A DNA stretch of 40,061 bases, taken from DAIOHQ01 sp036744635. GTDB lineage: Bacteria; Planctomycetota; Phycisphaerae; Tepidisphaerales; Tepidisphaeraceae. The notes under the pieces are model-generated. The model was not told the origin of the DNA, searched no databases, and saw only the letters and a list, made by a program, of their open reading frames with translations. Positions 8,276 through 16,460 of this stretch are shown piece by piece. Location of the stretch: the NCBI GenBank assembly GCA_036744635.1, contig DAIOHQ010000010.1:1-40061 (forward strand), written 5' to 3'. Positions within the stretch are counted from its first letter, which is position 1; the number at the start of each line of letters is the position of its first letter. Made by a program: the position numbers and the translations under genes.

Positions 8276-9139
8276 TCATTCTTCCCACAACACCGGGTGC
8301 ATCTCGGGATCGGTGTAATCGGGCAGGCCGCGTTCATCCTTGCGGTCGAACATGTCATTGCCGTGGGCGGCGATCTTGCCGTCCTTGTGCTTGAACTCCT
8401 GCCAGCGATTGGACGCATCCTGCATGTGGACGGCCATCGAGCGCCGCGGCCGCGGGCTTTTGTTCGGCCCGGAGCCGTGGATGGTCAGGCAACTGTGGAA
8501 CGTCACCTGCCCCTTCTTCAGCGCTGGCACCACCTTCACCACCGGCTTGCCGCCGGTGACGAACTGCTTCTCCAGGCCTTCGAGATCGTTGGAGAAGAAA
8601 TTGAGATTTTCGGTGTTGTCCGGCCAGAGGTTCGAGCCATCGACAAAAGAGATCGATCCCATCTCCTCATCGCAATCGTGGAAGGGCACCCAGGCGGTGA
8701 GCATCCTGGGGCTGGAGCAGGTCTTCCAGTATCCCCGGTCGGTGTGCCAGCCCACGTTGGCCTTCTGGTTGGGTTTGTCAGTCGGCTTCCAGAGAAGCTG
8801 GTCGTGCCAGAGGCGGATGATATTCGTCCCCGCCAGCTGCGCCCCGATGGCGCCCAGGATCGGCTTTTTCACCAGCTTCATCAGGTCGGGGTTCTGCAGG
8901 GTGGACCAGTCATTTTTCCGAAGCGTGTCGCCATGCTCGGCTTTCCAACCCCATTGCATGGGCTTGTCGCCGGGCATGTTGGTGCGCTGGCCGGCGTAGT
9001 AGCGGTCGGCGGCGGCGGCGGCGGCGTCGAGCTCGGCATCGGTGAAGATCTTCTTGGTGACGAAATAGCCGTGCTCCTGGTAGAAGCGGATGTCGTCGGC
9101 GGTGGGGAGCAGTTTGCGGTCTTCGGGGGACAATTGCAT
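8276..9139 (-). CDS. phytanoyl-CoA dioxygenase (PhyH) family protein 2
   Basis: The 287-residue product is a paralogue of the protein at 7266-8144 with the same PhyH fold. The iron ligands are H132 and D134 in WHTDRGYW and H221 in TIHGSGPN; a basic PRPRRS segment follows, where the 2-oxoglutarate-binding Arg is expected. The N-terminal helix (DDIRFYQEHGYFVTKKIF) is the usual PhyH entry. It is cytoplasmic, with no signal sequence. No strong ribosome-binding site is visible before the ATG at 9139. Tandem duplication followed by divergence suggests related but distinct substrates, or heteromer formation. The substrate cannot be read from the sequence. Confidence 0.88.
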   Translation of the reverse strand: MQLSPEDRKLLPTADDIRFYQEHGYFVTKKIFTDAELDAAAAAADRYYAGQRTNMPGDKPMQWGWKAEHGDTLRKNDWSTLQNPDLMKLVKKPILGAIGAQLAGTNIIRLWHDQLLWKPTDKPNQKANVGWHTDRGYWKTCSSPRMLTAWVPFHDCDEEMGSISFVDGSNLWPDNTENLNFFSNDLEGLEKQFVTGGKPVVKVVPALKKGQVTFHSCLTIHGSGPNKSPRPRRSMAVHMQDASNRWQEFKHKDGKIAAHGNDMFDRKDERGLPDYTDPEMHPVLWEE

Positions 9140-9167
9140 GAAGGAATCGTAGGGAATTGCCTAAAAG

Positions 9168-9281
9168 ATGACAAGGTGAGGGGGTGACAAGGTGACAAGG
9201 TGACAAGGTGACAAAGAAAGAGGGCGACAGTTATTTCAGTTGCTTCACCTTGTCACCCCCTCACCTTGTCACCTTGTCATC
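9168..9281. repeat. large imperfect palindrome built from TGACAAGG units
   Basis: The left side (9168-9217) contains several GTGACAAG repeats, and the right side (9245-9281) contains the complementary CTTGTCAC repeats, giving a long imperfect stem. It sits between the pseudopilin stop and the second PhyH start, where it could end or process minus-strand transcripts. Confidence 0.85.
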
Positions 9282-9289
9282 CCTTGCGC

Positions 9290-10585
9290 TTACGGCACCC
9301 GTACCACCCTTTTGACGAAATTCGGCGACCACTGCAACTGCCACAGTTCGCCGAGGTCGATGGTTTGGGCGTGTCCGTCCAGGAAGACGACGTTGACTTT
9401 CTTCCCGTGGCGGGCAATGCAGAAGCGGCCCATCATGTCCGTGCCATTGGGGTCGAAAAATCCCTTGGTTAAGTCGGCCGGAACCGGATCGTTAGAAGTG
9501 GGGCTTGCTTCCACCCAGATCGAATCGGCGAAGACCGGAATTTGGGTCGCCGGGGAGGCCGCTGTCAGGCTGGGGAAGCTATCGGCGGTGGGCTGTTGCG
9601 TCCCCCAGGGCCCGGAGGTGAGGCCGATGGTGCCGTGCCCGCGGATCATGATGGATCCGCCGGCCACCACGGCTCCAATGTCGGTGCCTTGGCCACCGGT
9701 GGTCGAGAAATTGCCACCGCAATAGACGTTGCTGATGGCGATGCGGCCGGTGAATTTCACATCGCCTCGGCAGACCAGGGTGACCCCGCCCAAGAGATTC
9801 TGGAGCTGCACGGCTCCACCGACGGCCAAGGTGCCCGTGCCGGTCACCTGCACGCTGGGTCCCGGGCTCCAATCGCCGCTGACGTAGAGGATGGGGTTCT
9901 GGGTGAAGTTCAGAGTGTTGGAAGTCTGCAAAGCAGCGCCTTGGGCCGCCAACGAACCGTACAGCGCTGGGATGTTCGGCAGGGACGTCGATGTGTTGCC
10001 CGTCAGTGTGCCATAAGTTACCTGCGGGCCCACGCTGATAGCGCTTCCCGCCTGCACGTCGCCGACGGTGTAGGTGCCGTTGATGTCGACATTGGACGAC
10101 TGGCTGACCAGCCCGGCGCCGGCGCTCTGGGCCAAGGCGCCTAACGAAAGCCAGGCATTGATTCCGTAGCTGCCGGCGAGGTTGTTCATCCAGGCGCCGC
10201 CATAGGGCGCCGGCGCCGTTGGTCCCCACGCCATCGTCGCGCTGCCGTAATTATTGCGGGTATCGAGCGCTTCGGGACAGACCAGCACCCGGTAAAGCCC
10301 GGCATTGCGCGCGTTCAACGTCGTGGTCCAGGAGTCTGTGGGCGCGGGAGTGGCCATCAGCGAGGAAAGGGATTGCGGCGTATCCTGCAGGATGCTGTAT
10401 TGCAGGAACGATTGCTGGAGCTGGTGCAGGTTGGAGAGGCAAACGACCGTGCGCGACGCGCGGCGGGCGCGGCCTAGCAAGGGGATTAGCATTGCAACGA
10501 GCACCGCCATGATGGCGACGACCACCAGCAATTCCTTGAGCGTGAATCCACGACGGATTCGGCGCCGACAACTATTAATCAGCAT
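9290..10585 (-). CDS. type II secretion-like pseudopilin with H-x9-DG tail
   Basis: At 431 residues, this begins with a class III prepilin leader: RRGFTLKELLVVVAIMAVL, with the cleavage Gly at 13, Phe at 14 and the conserved Glu at mature position 5 (E18). Position 4 is Lys rather than the usual Ile. Near the C-terminus, RHGKKVNVVFLDGHA gives a His, nine residues, then Asp-Gly, a signature of the large pseudopilin-like families expanded in planctomycetes. Between them, about residues 170-340, is a Gly/Thr/Ser-rich repetitive region with short beta-strand-like repeats, longer than in simple pseudopilins. It is probably processed by a prepilin peptidase and anchored in the membrane. A strong AGGAGG site precedes the ATG. 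The intergenic region upstream is shared with a divergent PEP-CTERM gene. Substrate or assembly role is unknown. Confidence 0.85.
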   Translation of the reverse strand: MLINSCRRRIRRGFTLKELLVVVAIMAVLVAMLIPLLGRARRASRTVVCLSNLHQLQQSFLQYSILQDTPQSLSSLMATPAPTDSWTTTLNARNAGLYRVLVCPEALDTRNNYGSATMAWGPTAPAPYGGAWMNNLAGSYGINAWLSLGALAQSAGAGLVSQSSNVDINGTYTVGDVQAGSAISVGPQVTYGTLTGNTSTSLPNIPALYGSLAAQGAALQTSNTLNFTQNPILYVSGDWSPGPSVQVTGTGTLAVGGAVQLQNLLGGVTLVCRGDVKFTGRIAISNVYCGGNFSTTGGQGTDIGAVVAGGSIMIRGHGTIGLTSGPWGTQQPTADSFPSLTAASPATQIPVFADSIWVEASPTSNDPVPADLTKGFFDPNGTDMMGRFCIARHGKKVNVVFLDGHAQTIDLGELWQLQWSPNFVKRVVRVP

Positions 10586-11220
10586 GTTCTGCCTCCTTCA
10601 CTCGACACTTCAGGAACTTCCCATCTCGACGAATCTCAGATGTGGTAGCGATCTCATAAGACATGCGTCAGCGCATCATGCGCTTCATTTCGATTCCACA
10701 TTGCAACGGATGTGCATCATGCATTCGACCGTCCGCAACGATCTGCCGTCCTGGACGGGAGACACCCACGTTGCGATTCTGCTTCATTATTCTCTCCGAA
10801 GCACAGTCCTGCAACCGAAAAATTTTGATAATTTGTGAAATGATCTATTGTTCTCGCCGGCATCAAGCCTGGGGTTCGATATTCCACACAATCGTTATAT
10901 TTTATCCACTTTAACGCGCCATGATTGCTAGCACCTCTGCATAAGTACAATCACCCTTGTCAGACCCCGCCCGATGGGTTAACTACTAATGAGGATTCCT
11001 TGAGGTGTAGTTGGTATTGTATCACTATACTGCTACTATCCTGTCAGTGGGTATTGAATTGAGAAATTAAAGGCTTTGGACAAAACGAGCAGCAGTGGGT
11101 GGTGACTGGAAGAAAGTCGTGCTTTCTGTCGGACGATGTGTCCGCACACGGCGATTCCGGTCAGAAACATGCAGGTTGCATGTCCTGTTGTCGCGGATGT
11201 CCTCAACTACGAGGTTTGTG
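10586..11220. promoter_or_regulatory. divergent intergenic region with paired palindromes
   Basis: This AT-richer 635-bp region separates the divergent pseudopilin and PEP-CTERM genes and must hold both promoters. Two palindromes share a GCATCATGC core: GCGCATCATGCGC at 10671-10683 and TGCATCATGCA at 10713-10723, with centres 41 bp apart, close to four helical turns. They could be a pair of operator sites. I saw no convincing gene or promoter boxes that I would assign. Confidence 0.35.
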
Positions 11221-11979
11221 ATGAAGAAGTCGATTGTGTCATCTTTCCTGGCGGCTGGGCTGGCTGTTATGGCCAGCGGCAGCGCCAAAGCCGGCGATGT
11301 GGATCTGACTGCCCCAGGCAGTTCGGCCACGATCAACGGCGCGGTCTATCAGCAGGAGATCTTCCAGCCTGCTGGCACGGGTTTTATCCGCTCGTTTGTC
11401 CGCCTGCAGTCCCCCGGGCACAGCACCGAGGAAAAGGGCTATAACACCGACGGGCGCAAAACGCTCTTCGATGAAAACAACAGCCCGCAGTTCACGCGCT
11501 CGCTGCTGCTGAGCGACCTGGTCTCTCTCAACGGCAATTACACCTTTTTGCTCGACGTGAACGAGCCCAACGGCAAGAAGGATGACGGCCTGCTCAACTT
11601 GACCGAGTTGAAGGTTTATCTCGGCGCCACCGGCGATGAGCTCGAGGCCAATCCCGATGATCTGGGCACCAAGATCTTCGATCAGGGCGACAATGTTGCG
11701 CTGTTGAAGGATCTGGGCAATGGCAGCGGCAAGTCGGACTACACCGTGAGCATTCCCGTCACCGATTTCAATGTGGGCGGAGGCAACTTCGTCTACCTGT
11801 ATTCCCACTTTACCAATGCCCAGGGTGGGTTTGAGGAATGGGCCGCTCACACCGGTACCACCCCGCCTCCCCCGCCCCACGGAATCCCGCTTCCCGCGGC
11901 ATTCCCCGCCGGGTTGGCAATGATCGGTCTGCTGGGAGCGGCTTCGGTTGCTCAGCGGATACGCAAGAGCATCGCCTGA
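11221..11979 (+). CDS. secreted PEP-CTERM-type sorting-signal protein
   Basis: The 252-residue protein starts with a signal peptide (MKKSIVSSFLAAGLAVMASG, cleavage likely after SAKA at about residue 24). It ends with a sorting-signal-like tail: an IPLPAA motif (a variant of the VPEP motif), a hydrophobic helix (AGLAMIGLLGAASVA), and a basic end (QRIRK). Such tails are recognised by exosortase systems, which move proteins to the cell surface or matrix; no exosortase gene is in the window. The body is beta-rich and Asp/Asn-rich with no known catalytic motif. The frame opens upstream at 11095, but the ATG at 11221 begins the signal peptide exactly. A terminator-like hairpin follows the stop. It may be an extracellular matrix protein. 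Confidence 0.85.
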   Translation: MKKSIVSSFLAAGLAVMASGSAKAGDVDLTAPGSSATINGAVYQQEIFQPAGTGFIRSFVRLQSPGHSTEEKGYNTDGRKTLFDENNSPQFTRSLLLSDLVSLNGNYTFLLDVNEPNGKKDDGLLNLTELKVYLGATGDELEANPDDLGTKIFDQGDNVALLKDLGNGSGKSDYTVSIPVTDFNVGGGNFVYLYSHFTNAQGGFEEWAAHTGTTPPPPPHGIPLPAAFPAGLAMIGLLGAASVAQRIRKSIA

Positions 11980-12006
11980 TACCAAGCCATCTGAGTCTCT
12001 TTCCCC

Positions 12007-12037
12007 ACCGCCCCGGCAACCGCCGGGGCGGTTCTTG
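12007..12037 (+). terminator. intrinsic terminator-like hairpin
   Basis: An 11-bp perfect stem (12007-12017 with 12022-12032, ACCGCCCCGGC) with a 4-base loop is followed by TCTTGTT. It lies 28 bp after the PEP-CTERM stop and probably ends that transcript. Confidence 0.75.
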
Positions 12038-12341
12038 TTATGGCTTTCCACTGAATGCGTGATCCGCGCGGGTTACACCATCCCGTCGTGGCGGCATCAG
12101 CTCGATGCGCCCACGACTTGTTTTTGCGTCTCGGACGTGGCCGGCGCGGGGGCAGGTCTCCCTGGAATTATTCATGGGGTGCCGCCGTGCATTTATTCAG
12201 CAGTTGAACCGCGGGCACCTTCTCATCCTCGGGCTGCGTACCGTTCCATGCAGTTCACGATGGTTCGCGGGCGGCGCATCGCCGGAATTTTCACGACAAG
12301 ATATTCCGGTTGAGGTGGATTTTGCGGATCCTTGCGCCGTG

Positions 12342-12565
12342 CAAAACACACTTTGAGTGGCCCATTAGCACTAATGAGCCGGGCAATTGCGCTAATGGAG
12401 GCCGCAATTGCGCTATTGAGCGGCTGACGAGCGCTATTCAGCGGCGCAATTGCGCTATTGAGTGTCGCAATAGCGCTATTGGCGCGGGCAAAGCATGCTT
12501 TGAGCACCTCAAAGCATGCTTTGCGCACCTCAAAGTATGCTTTGCGCGGCTCATTAGTCTATTTG
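12342..12565. repeat. array of eleven 14-bp palindromes at exact 21-bp period
   Basis: Palindromic 14-mers start at 12342, 12363, 12384, 12405, 12426, 12447, 12468, 12489, 12510, 12531 and 12552, each 21 bp from the last, with no indels. GC-rich 7-bp spacers such as AGCGGCT, AGCGGCG or CGCACCT separate them. Inner units are perfect or near-perfect: CAATAGCGCTATTG (12468) and CAAAGCATGCTTTG (12489 and 12510). The outermost units are degenerate. Different units change both arms together (AATAG with CTATT, AAAGC with GCTTT, ATTAG with CTAAT), so symmetry is kept while sequence varies. The 21-bp period is about two helical turns, which puts every site on the same face of the DNA. It could be a multi-site protein-binding array or a string of RNA stem-loops. 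Confidence 0.9.
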
Positions 12566-12713
12566 GAGCGGGGAGTTGGTGGAGGCGGAGGTTCAAAACA
12601 GCGATTCCGGTGTCCAAAGCGGGTCCGGGTGGCCGGAGTGTCTGCCAGCCACCGATCCGCTGGATCCTTTCACCGATTGAAGCAGCCAATAAACAAGTCC
12701 CGGTTATCTGCAA

Positions 12714-13697
12714 TCAAATGGCAACGACAGGCTGGGTTTTGGCTGGCGCGGGGGGAGGGGCGGGGGCGGCCGGAGTAGCGGGGGCGTTCGCCTTGCAGGT
12801 GCGCAGCCAGACGTTCTTATCCGATTCCAGATAGCCTTTGTGGGCGTAGGGGTCACGGCCGGCGACGGGGATGACGTGGCGGTCATCCTGCAACGCCATG
12901 CCGACGCCTGCGGTGTGGTTCCACGGCAGCAGCGAGTAGGCGTTCATGTAGTGGTTCACCAGCACGCGGCGGAAGATGGTGCTGCGGTTCTTCATCGAGC
13001 GGTGCAGCAGGTGGCCGTTGAAGTAGACGACGGTGCCGGCCTTCACCTCGACGGGGACGGCCTTCTGGTTGTCGACGCCCTGGCTTTCGGGGGCGAAGTC
13101 AAATTCATCGGGGTTCTTGTGCTCACTCATGGGGAACAGGTAGCCGCTGCGGTGGCTTTGCGGGACCACCCAGAGACAGCCGTTTTCAATGGTGGCATCA
13201 TCAATGGCGATCCAGGCGCCGACCAGCGAGCGGTCGCGGGTGGGGATGTAGACCTCATCCTGATGCCAGGCCTGGCCCTGGAAACCGGGCGGCTTGACGA
13301 AGAGCATCGACTGCATGCACTTGACGCTGCCATCCCAAAAGGGGAGATGGGCGGCGGTGATCTGGCTGAGGACGCCGCAAAGCTGAGGGTGCTTGACGTA
13401 CTTGAGCATAATCGGACTGATGCCGTGCGGCTGGTGGATGCAGAGGATGTTCTGCAGGATTTCCTTATCCGACATCTCCGCCCCCCCTGTGATCGGCTTG
13501 AGGTTGGGGCAGGGGTAGCCGCCGCGGGCGAGTTTGGTGGTGTCGGCCTTGAGTTCTTCCAATTCCCGGGGCTGGATCAGGCCGGGCATGGCGAGATAGC
13601 CGTTGTCCACGAAGAACTTGACTTGCTCGGCGGTGGCGGGCTTGGGGACGTCAATCCAGGTGTCGGAGGTGTCGGAGGGGTCGGAGGGGTCGGACAT
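12714..13697 (-). CDS. phytanoyl-CoA dioxygenase (PhyH) family protein 3
   Basis: This 327-residue protein is a third Fe(II)/2-oxoglutarate dioxygenase of the PhyH family, clearly diverged from the tandem pair upstream. Iron ligands are H145 and D147 in AWHQDEVY and H232 in HLLHRSMKN; an FRR at 242-244 fits the 2-oxoglutarate-binding Arg. A low-complexity N-terminus (SDPSDPSDTSD) precedes the fold, and the C-terminal 20 residues are Ala/Pro-rich. The frame is open to 13748, but a GGAGAAG site seven bases before the ATG at 13697 decides the start. It is divergent from the oxidoreductase pseudogene at 13852, and dioxygenase/Gfo-type pairs are common in sugar-derivative catabolism. With the partner broken, its pathway may be non-functional. 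Substrate unknown. Confidence 0.88.
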   Translation of the reverse strand: MSDPSDPSDTSDTWIDVPKPATAEQVKFFVDNGYLAMPGLIQPRELEELKADTTKLARGGYPCPNLKPITGGAEMSDKEILQNILCIHQPHGISPIMLKYVKHPQLCGVLSQITAAHLPFWDGSVKCMQSMLFVKPPGFQGQAWHQDEVYIPTRDRSLVGAWIAIDDATIENGCLWVVPQSHRSGYLFPMSEHKNPDEFDFAPESQGVDNQKAVPVEVKAGTVVYFNGHLLHRSMKNRSTIFRRVLVNHYMNAYSLLPWNHTAGVGMALQDDRHVIPVAGRDPYAHKGYLESDKNVWLRTCKANAPATPAAPAPPPAPAKTQPVVAI

Positions 13698-13851
13698 GGT
13701 CTTCTCCGTGATCTTGTTGGGAAAAATATTCGGACCTGCGGTCGGCACGACTTGCAGTCGGCACGTCTGATTACTTTAGCGTGGTGGGAGGCGGGGTCAA
13801 TGGGAAAGCGCTGCCCTTGATCCTGGGCTGCAGTCGGGGAAACATGGGGGA

Positions 13852-15082
13852 ATGAGTAAACCATTGCGTGTGGCGTTGGTAGGCGCGGGTGGGATCTCCG
13901 GGCGTAATTGTTTAGCGTGTGGTCAAAACCTCGGTTGCCGGGCTGATTTCAAAGTTGAGCCTGTTACGGCTGAACCAGGCTGAACGACGGTATTTCGTCC
14001 AAATGAGTATTTTCAGCGCGACACGCTAAACAGTTACCTCCGGGCAGCATTTGAAAGCGTTCAAGGCGTTTGGGGAGAGAGTGAAGTTGACGGCGGTACA
14101 CAGCCGGACGGAAGAATCAGCGCGACGCAGGGCGGCGGAGGGGGAGGTGGCTGCTGCGGTCTACACCGATTACAAGAAGATGCTGCGGGAGGCGCCGATT
14201 GACGCCGTGGATATTTGCTCGACTCACGCCACTCATGCGGAGCTGGCGGTGGCGGCGGCCGAGGCGGGGAAGCACGTGCTGGTGGAAAAGCCGATGGCCT
14301 GCTCGATGACCGAGTGCCGGGCGATGGTGGCCGCGGCCGAGCGCAGCGGGGTCAAGCTGATGGTGGCGCAGTTCGAGCGCTATATTCCCGCGCATCGGGC
14401 GTTGAAGAAATGTATTGCCGACGGGGAACTGGGGACGGTGCGGGGTTTGCAGTTCGATTACATGCAGAACTTCCCGGATGCGGTGCGGCGGGAGCACTGG
14501 CTATTCGATGGCAAGGAGGCGGGTGGCGGGGCGGTGATCTCCATCGCGGTGCATCGCATCGATTTGATGCGGTATCTGGTGGGGGATATCAGGCGGGTGA
14601 GTGGAAGCTGCCGGACGATCAACCCGCGCTTTTTCAATGGTGCCGAAGACTATGCGGTGGCGACGCTGGAATTTGAAAATGGCAGGGGGGGCGCGATTGG
14701 GGCGATGTTCACCACCTATTCCGGGGCGCGGATGCCGTGGGCGACGCAGTACATGATCTTTGGCGATGAGGGGGCGGTACACGCGGTGCCGCAGTTGGGG
14801 GAGTACAGCGGGAAGCCGATGATCGCATCCAGGCGGCGGGATGGGGGCGTGAAGGAGTGGGGGGATATGTTCAAGGGATTTGTGCCGGTGGAGGCGGAGA
14901 AGTCGGAGATGGAGACGGAGGATCCGTTCATCAACCAGGTGCTGCACTTTGAGAAATGCTGCCGGACGGGAGAGGAGCCGTGGTCGGGTGGGAAGGATAA
15001 TCTGAACACGATGGCGACGGTGTTTGGGATTTATGCATCGTCGGCGAATGGGGGAAGGCCGGTGGAGCTGGCGGAGATGTGA
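13852..15082 (+). pseudogene. Gfo/Idh/MocA oxidoreductase, interrupted by a MITE
   Basis: The 5' part (13852-13903) encodes MSKPLRVALVGAGGISG, the NAD(P)-binding Rossmann motif. It is cut by a 134-bp element (13904-14037) carrying an in-frame stop. After the element, the rest of the enzyme continues to 15082, including the EKP motif (VLVEKPMACSM) and the C-terminal dehydrogenase domain. Removing the element and one 8-bp target duplication joins the two parts in perfect frame (…GGISGQHLKAFKAF…) and gives 1089 nt, a 362-residue protein of normal family length. The family oxidises or reduces sugars and related compounds with NAD(P). A TTG near 14051 could start a truncated protein lacking the nucleotide-binding motif, which should be inactive. 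A GGGGGA site precedes the ATG at 13852. Confidence 0.9.
13904..14037. mobile_element. 134-bp MITE with 17-bp TIRs and 8-bp target duplication
   Basis: Terminal inverted repeats lie at 13904-13920 (GTAATTGTTTAGCGTGT) and 14021-14037, matching at 16 of 17 positions. The 8-bp sequence CTCCGGGC flanks both ends (13896-13903 and 14038-14045), a clear target-site duplication. No transposase is encoded. The GTAA ends and 8-bp duplication fit the IS66 family, so it is probably a non-autonomous derivative of an IS66-type element. It disrupts the oxidoreductase gene. Confidence 0.9.
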
Positions 15083-15097
15083 GGGGAGGGGGAGAAA

Positions 15098-15150
15098 CGT
15101 GAAACGTGAAACATGAAGAGGCGCGTGGTCTTCATGTTTCACGTTTCACG
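15098..15150. repeat. perfect 21-bp inverted repeat (GTGAAAC family)
   Basis: Arms at 15098-15118 and 15130-15150 are perfectly complementary with an 11-bp loop. The arms are made of CGTGAAA and CATGAAG words. It lies between two convergent genes and could act as a two-way terminator. The same arm sequence recurs at 19418 and 22644. Confidence 0.9.
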
Positions 15151-15171
15151 CTTCTGCAGCGAGAACGCCGC

Positions 15172-16362
15172 TCAGGCTTGTCGGCGCAACGTGATGTGGA
15201 CAATTTCGGCGCGGGCGTTGATGCGAAGGGGGAACCAGTTGCCTACCCCGTTGGAGACCATCAGTTGGGAAGCGCCGCGTTGGTAGAGGCCGGACCAGTA
15301 GCGGAACATGGTCGGGCCGGCGCCGAGGCGCTCGTTGAGCATGAGCTGGCCGCCGTGAGTATGGCCGGAGAGGGTCAGGGGGATGCCGGCGGCCGCGGCG
15401 GCGTCGAAACAGTGGGGGTGGTGGGCGAGGAGGATGGGGAAGGCCCCCGGCTGCAGCGTCTTCGCGATAGTGCGGACGGATTGCTGGGCCTCGTCGCCGC
15501 CGCCCGCCCAGCGCACACCCAAAAGTTGTATGGGTTGGCCATGCACGGGGATCGTCAAGGTTTCGTCGATGAGCGTGGGGATGCCGGAGGCTTTGACGGC
15601 GCGCTCGAAGCCACCGCGGCTTTCGATCAGGTCGTGGTTGCCTTCGATCATCACCAGGCCCTGGCGGGGGTCGAGCTTGCGCACCATGTCCAGGCCCTCG
15701 GGCAGGTCCGAGAGCGACAGGTCGATCAGGTCGCCGGTGAGCAGCACGAGGTCGGCGCGAAGTTCGTTGGTGGCATCGACGATGCGCTTCAGCAGGCGGC
15801 CGCGGCTGAACTTGCCGACGTGGATGTCGCTGACCTGGGCGATGCGCAGGCCGTCGAGGGCGGGCGGCAAGTTGGGGAAATCGAGCGTCATCGCGCGGAT
15901 GCGGAAGTCCTGAATCTGCGACAGCGCCCGGCCAACGCCGGCGCATGCCAGCAGCGGCGGGGCGGCGACCGCGGCGGTTTGCAGGAGTTGGCGGCGGGTG
16001 GGCCCGGATGGTTGAGATGCACGAGCGGTGGGGCGCGGGGATGAGTGCAGGCGTTTCTTGAGTCTCCAGACGAATCCAAGCAGAGAGGCGGCCCCATGGC
16101 CGGCGCCCGTGAGTGGCAGGATGAGCAGGTGCCACAGATAGATCAGCGCCAGCACGGGCGTCGGCATCCAGGCGTGGGAGCGCCGGGCGGCGGTAGGCAG
16201 CACGAGGAAGAAGAGCATGTAGCCGACCTGCAGGCCGACGAAGGCGCCAAGGAGCGTCCGCCAGAGCCTTGGTCGCGGCAGACGGCATAGGGTGGCGTCA
16301 CTGTTGCGCCACCAGATGATGTCGCCGGCGATGAAGGCGCCGAAGAGAAGGAAGAAGTACAT
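15172..16362 (-). CDS. membrane-anchored metallophosphoesterase (YkuE-like)
   Basis: This 396-residue protein has three or so N-terminal membrane segments (about residues 1-20, 35-57 and 66-98) and then a Pro/Arg-rich linker with a twin-arginine-like TRRQLLQTAAVAAPPLL segment near residues 122-138. The C-terminal calcineurin-like domain carries all metal motifs: SDIHVG (D179, H181), GD at 210-211, GNHD at 241-244, AHHPH and GHTHGG. Such enzymes hydrolyse phosphate esters using two metal ions; YkuE-like members are secreted or membrane-bound and some act on lipid phosphates such as UDP-2,3-diacylglucosamine. The exact substrate is not visible. It is divergent from the glycosyltransferase-like gene at 16461. 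A membrane start followed by a Tat-like motif is somewhat unusual. Confidence 0.87.
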   Translation of the reverse strand: MYFFLLFGAFIAGDIIWWRNSDATLCRLPRPRLWRTLLGAFVGLQVGYMLFFLVLPTAARRSHAWMPTPVLALIYLWHLLILPLTGAGHGAASLLGFVWRLKKRLHSSPRPTARASQPSGPTRRQLLQTAAVAAPPLLACAGVGRALSQIQDFRIRAMTLDFPNLPPALDGLRIAQVSDIHVGKFSRGRLLKRIVDATNELRADLVLLTGDLIDLSLSDLPEGLDMVRKLDPRQGLVMIEGNHDLIESRGGFERAVKASGIPTLIDETLTIPVHGQPIQLLGVRWAGGGDEAQQSVRTIAKTLQPGAFPILLAHHPHCFDAAAAAGIPLTLSGHTHGGQLMLNERLGAGPTMFRYWSGLYQRGASQLMVSNGVGNWFPLRINARAEIVHITLRRQA

Positions 16363-16460
16363 CCGCCATCAGTGTAGGAGCGAAAACCGGCGGCGGATAC
16401 CGCGCGGTTGCCAGAGCGGGGGCATTGGGTTGAAATGCCGCGGGATGTGAAATCGCGGTG

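Larger units (their letters stand above)
11980..12713. other. gene-free stretch with terminator and periodic palindrome array
   Basis: No gene is supported between the PEP-CTERM gene and the third PhyH gene. The stretch holds a terminator hairpin at 12007-12037 and the 21-bp-period palindrome array at 12342-12565. The remaining sequence shows no recognisable gene or RNA. Short open frames crossing the array are products of its 21-bp (multiple of three) period. Confidence 0.6.

Noticed and set aside
10305..10914. Short plus-strand frames at the start of the pseudopilin gene and its upstream region
   Set aside because: They overlap the 5' end of the pseudopilin gene in antisense or lie in AT-richer control sequence; no start signal or domain.
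12342..12565. CRISPR array
   Set aside because: Units are 14-bp varying palindromes with 7-bp spacers; repeats are not identical and spacers are far too short. No cas gene is present.
12223..12713. Heptad-repeat peptides (units like NSAIAPL or KHALRCS) in frames across the palindrome array
   Set aside because: They appear on both strands and in several frames because the array period is 21 bp; the palindromic DNA pattern explains them without coding.
14051..15082. TTG-started complete oxidoreductase gene at 14051
   Set aside because: It would lack the nucleotide-binding motif, which lies intact at 13852-13903 before the MITE; the gene is a disrupted one.
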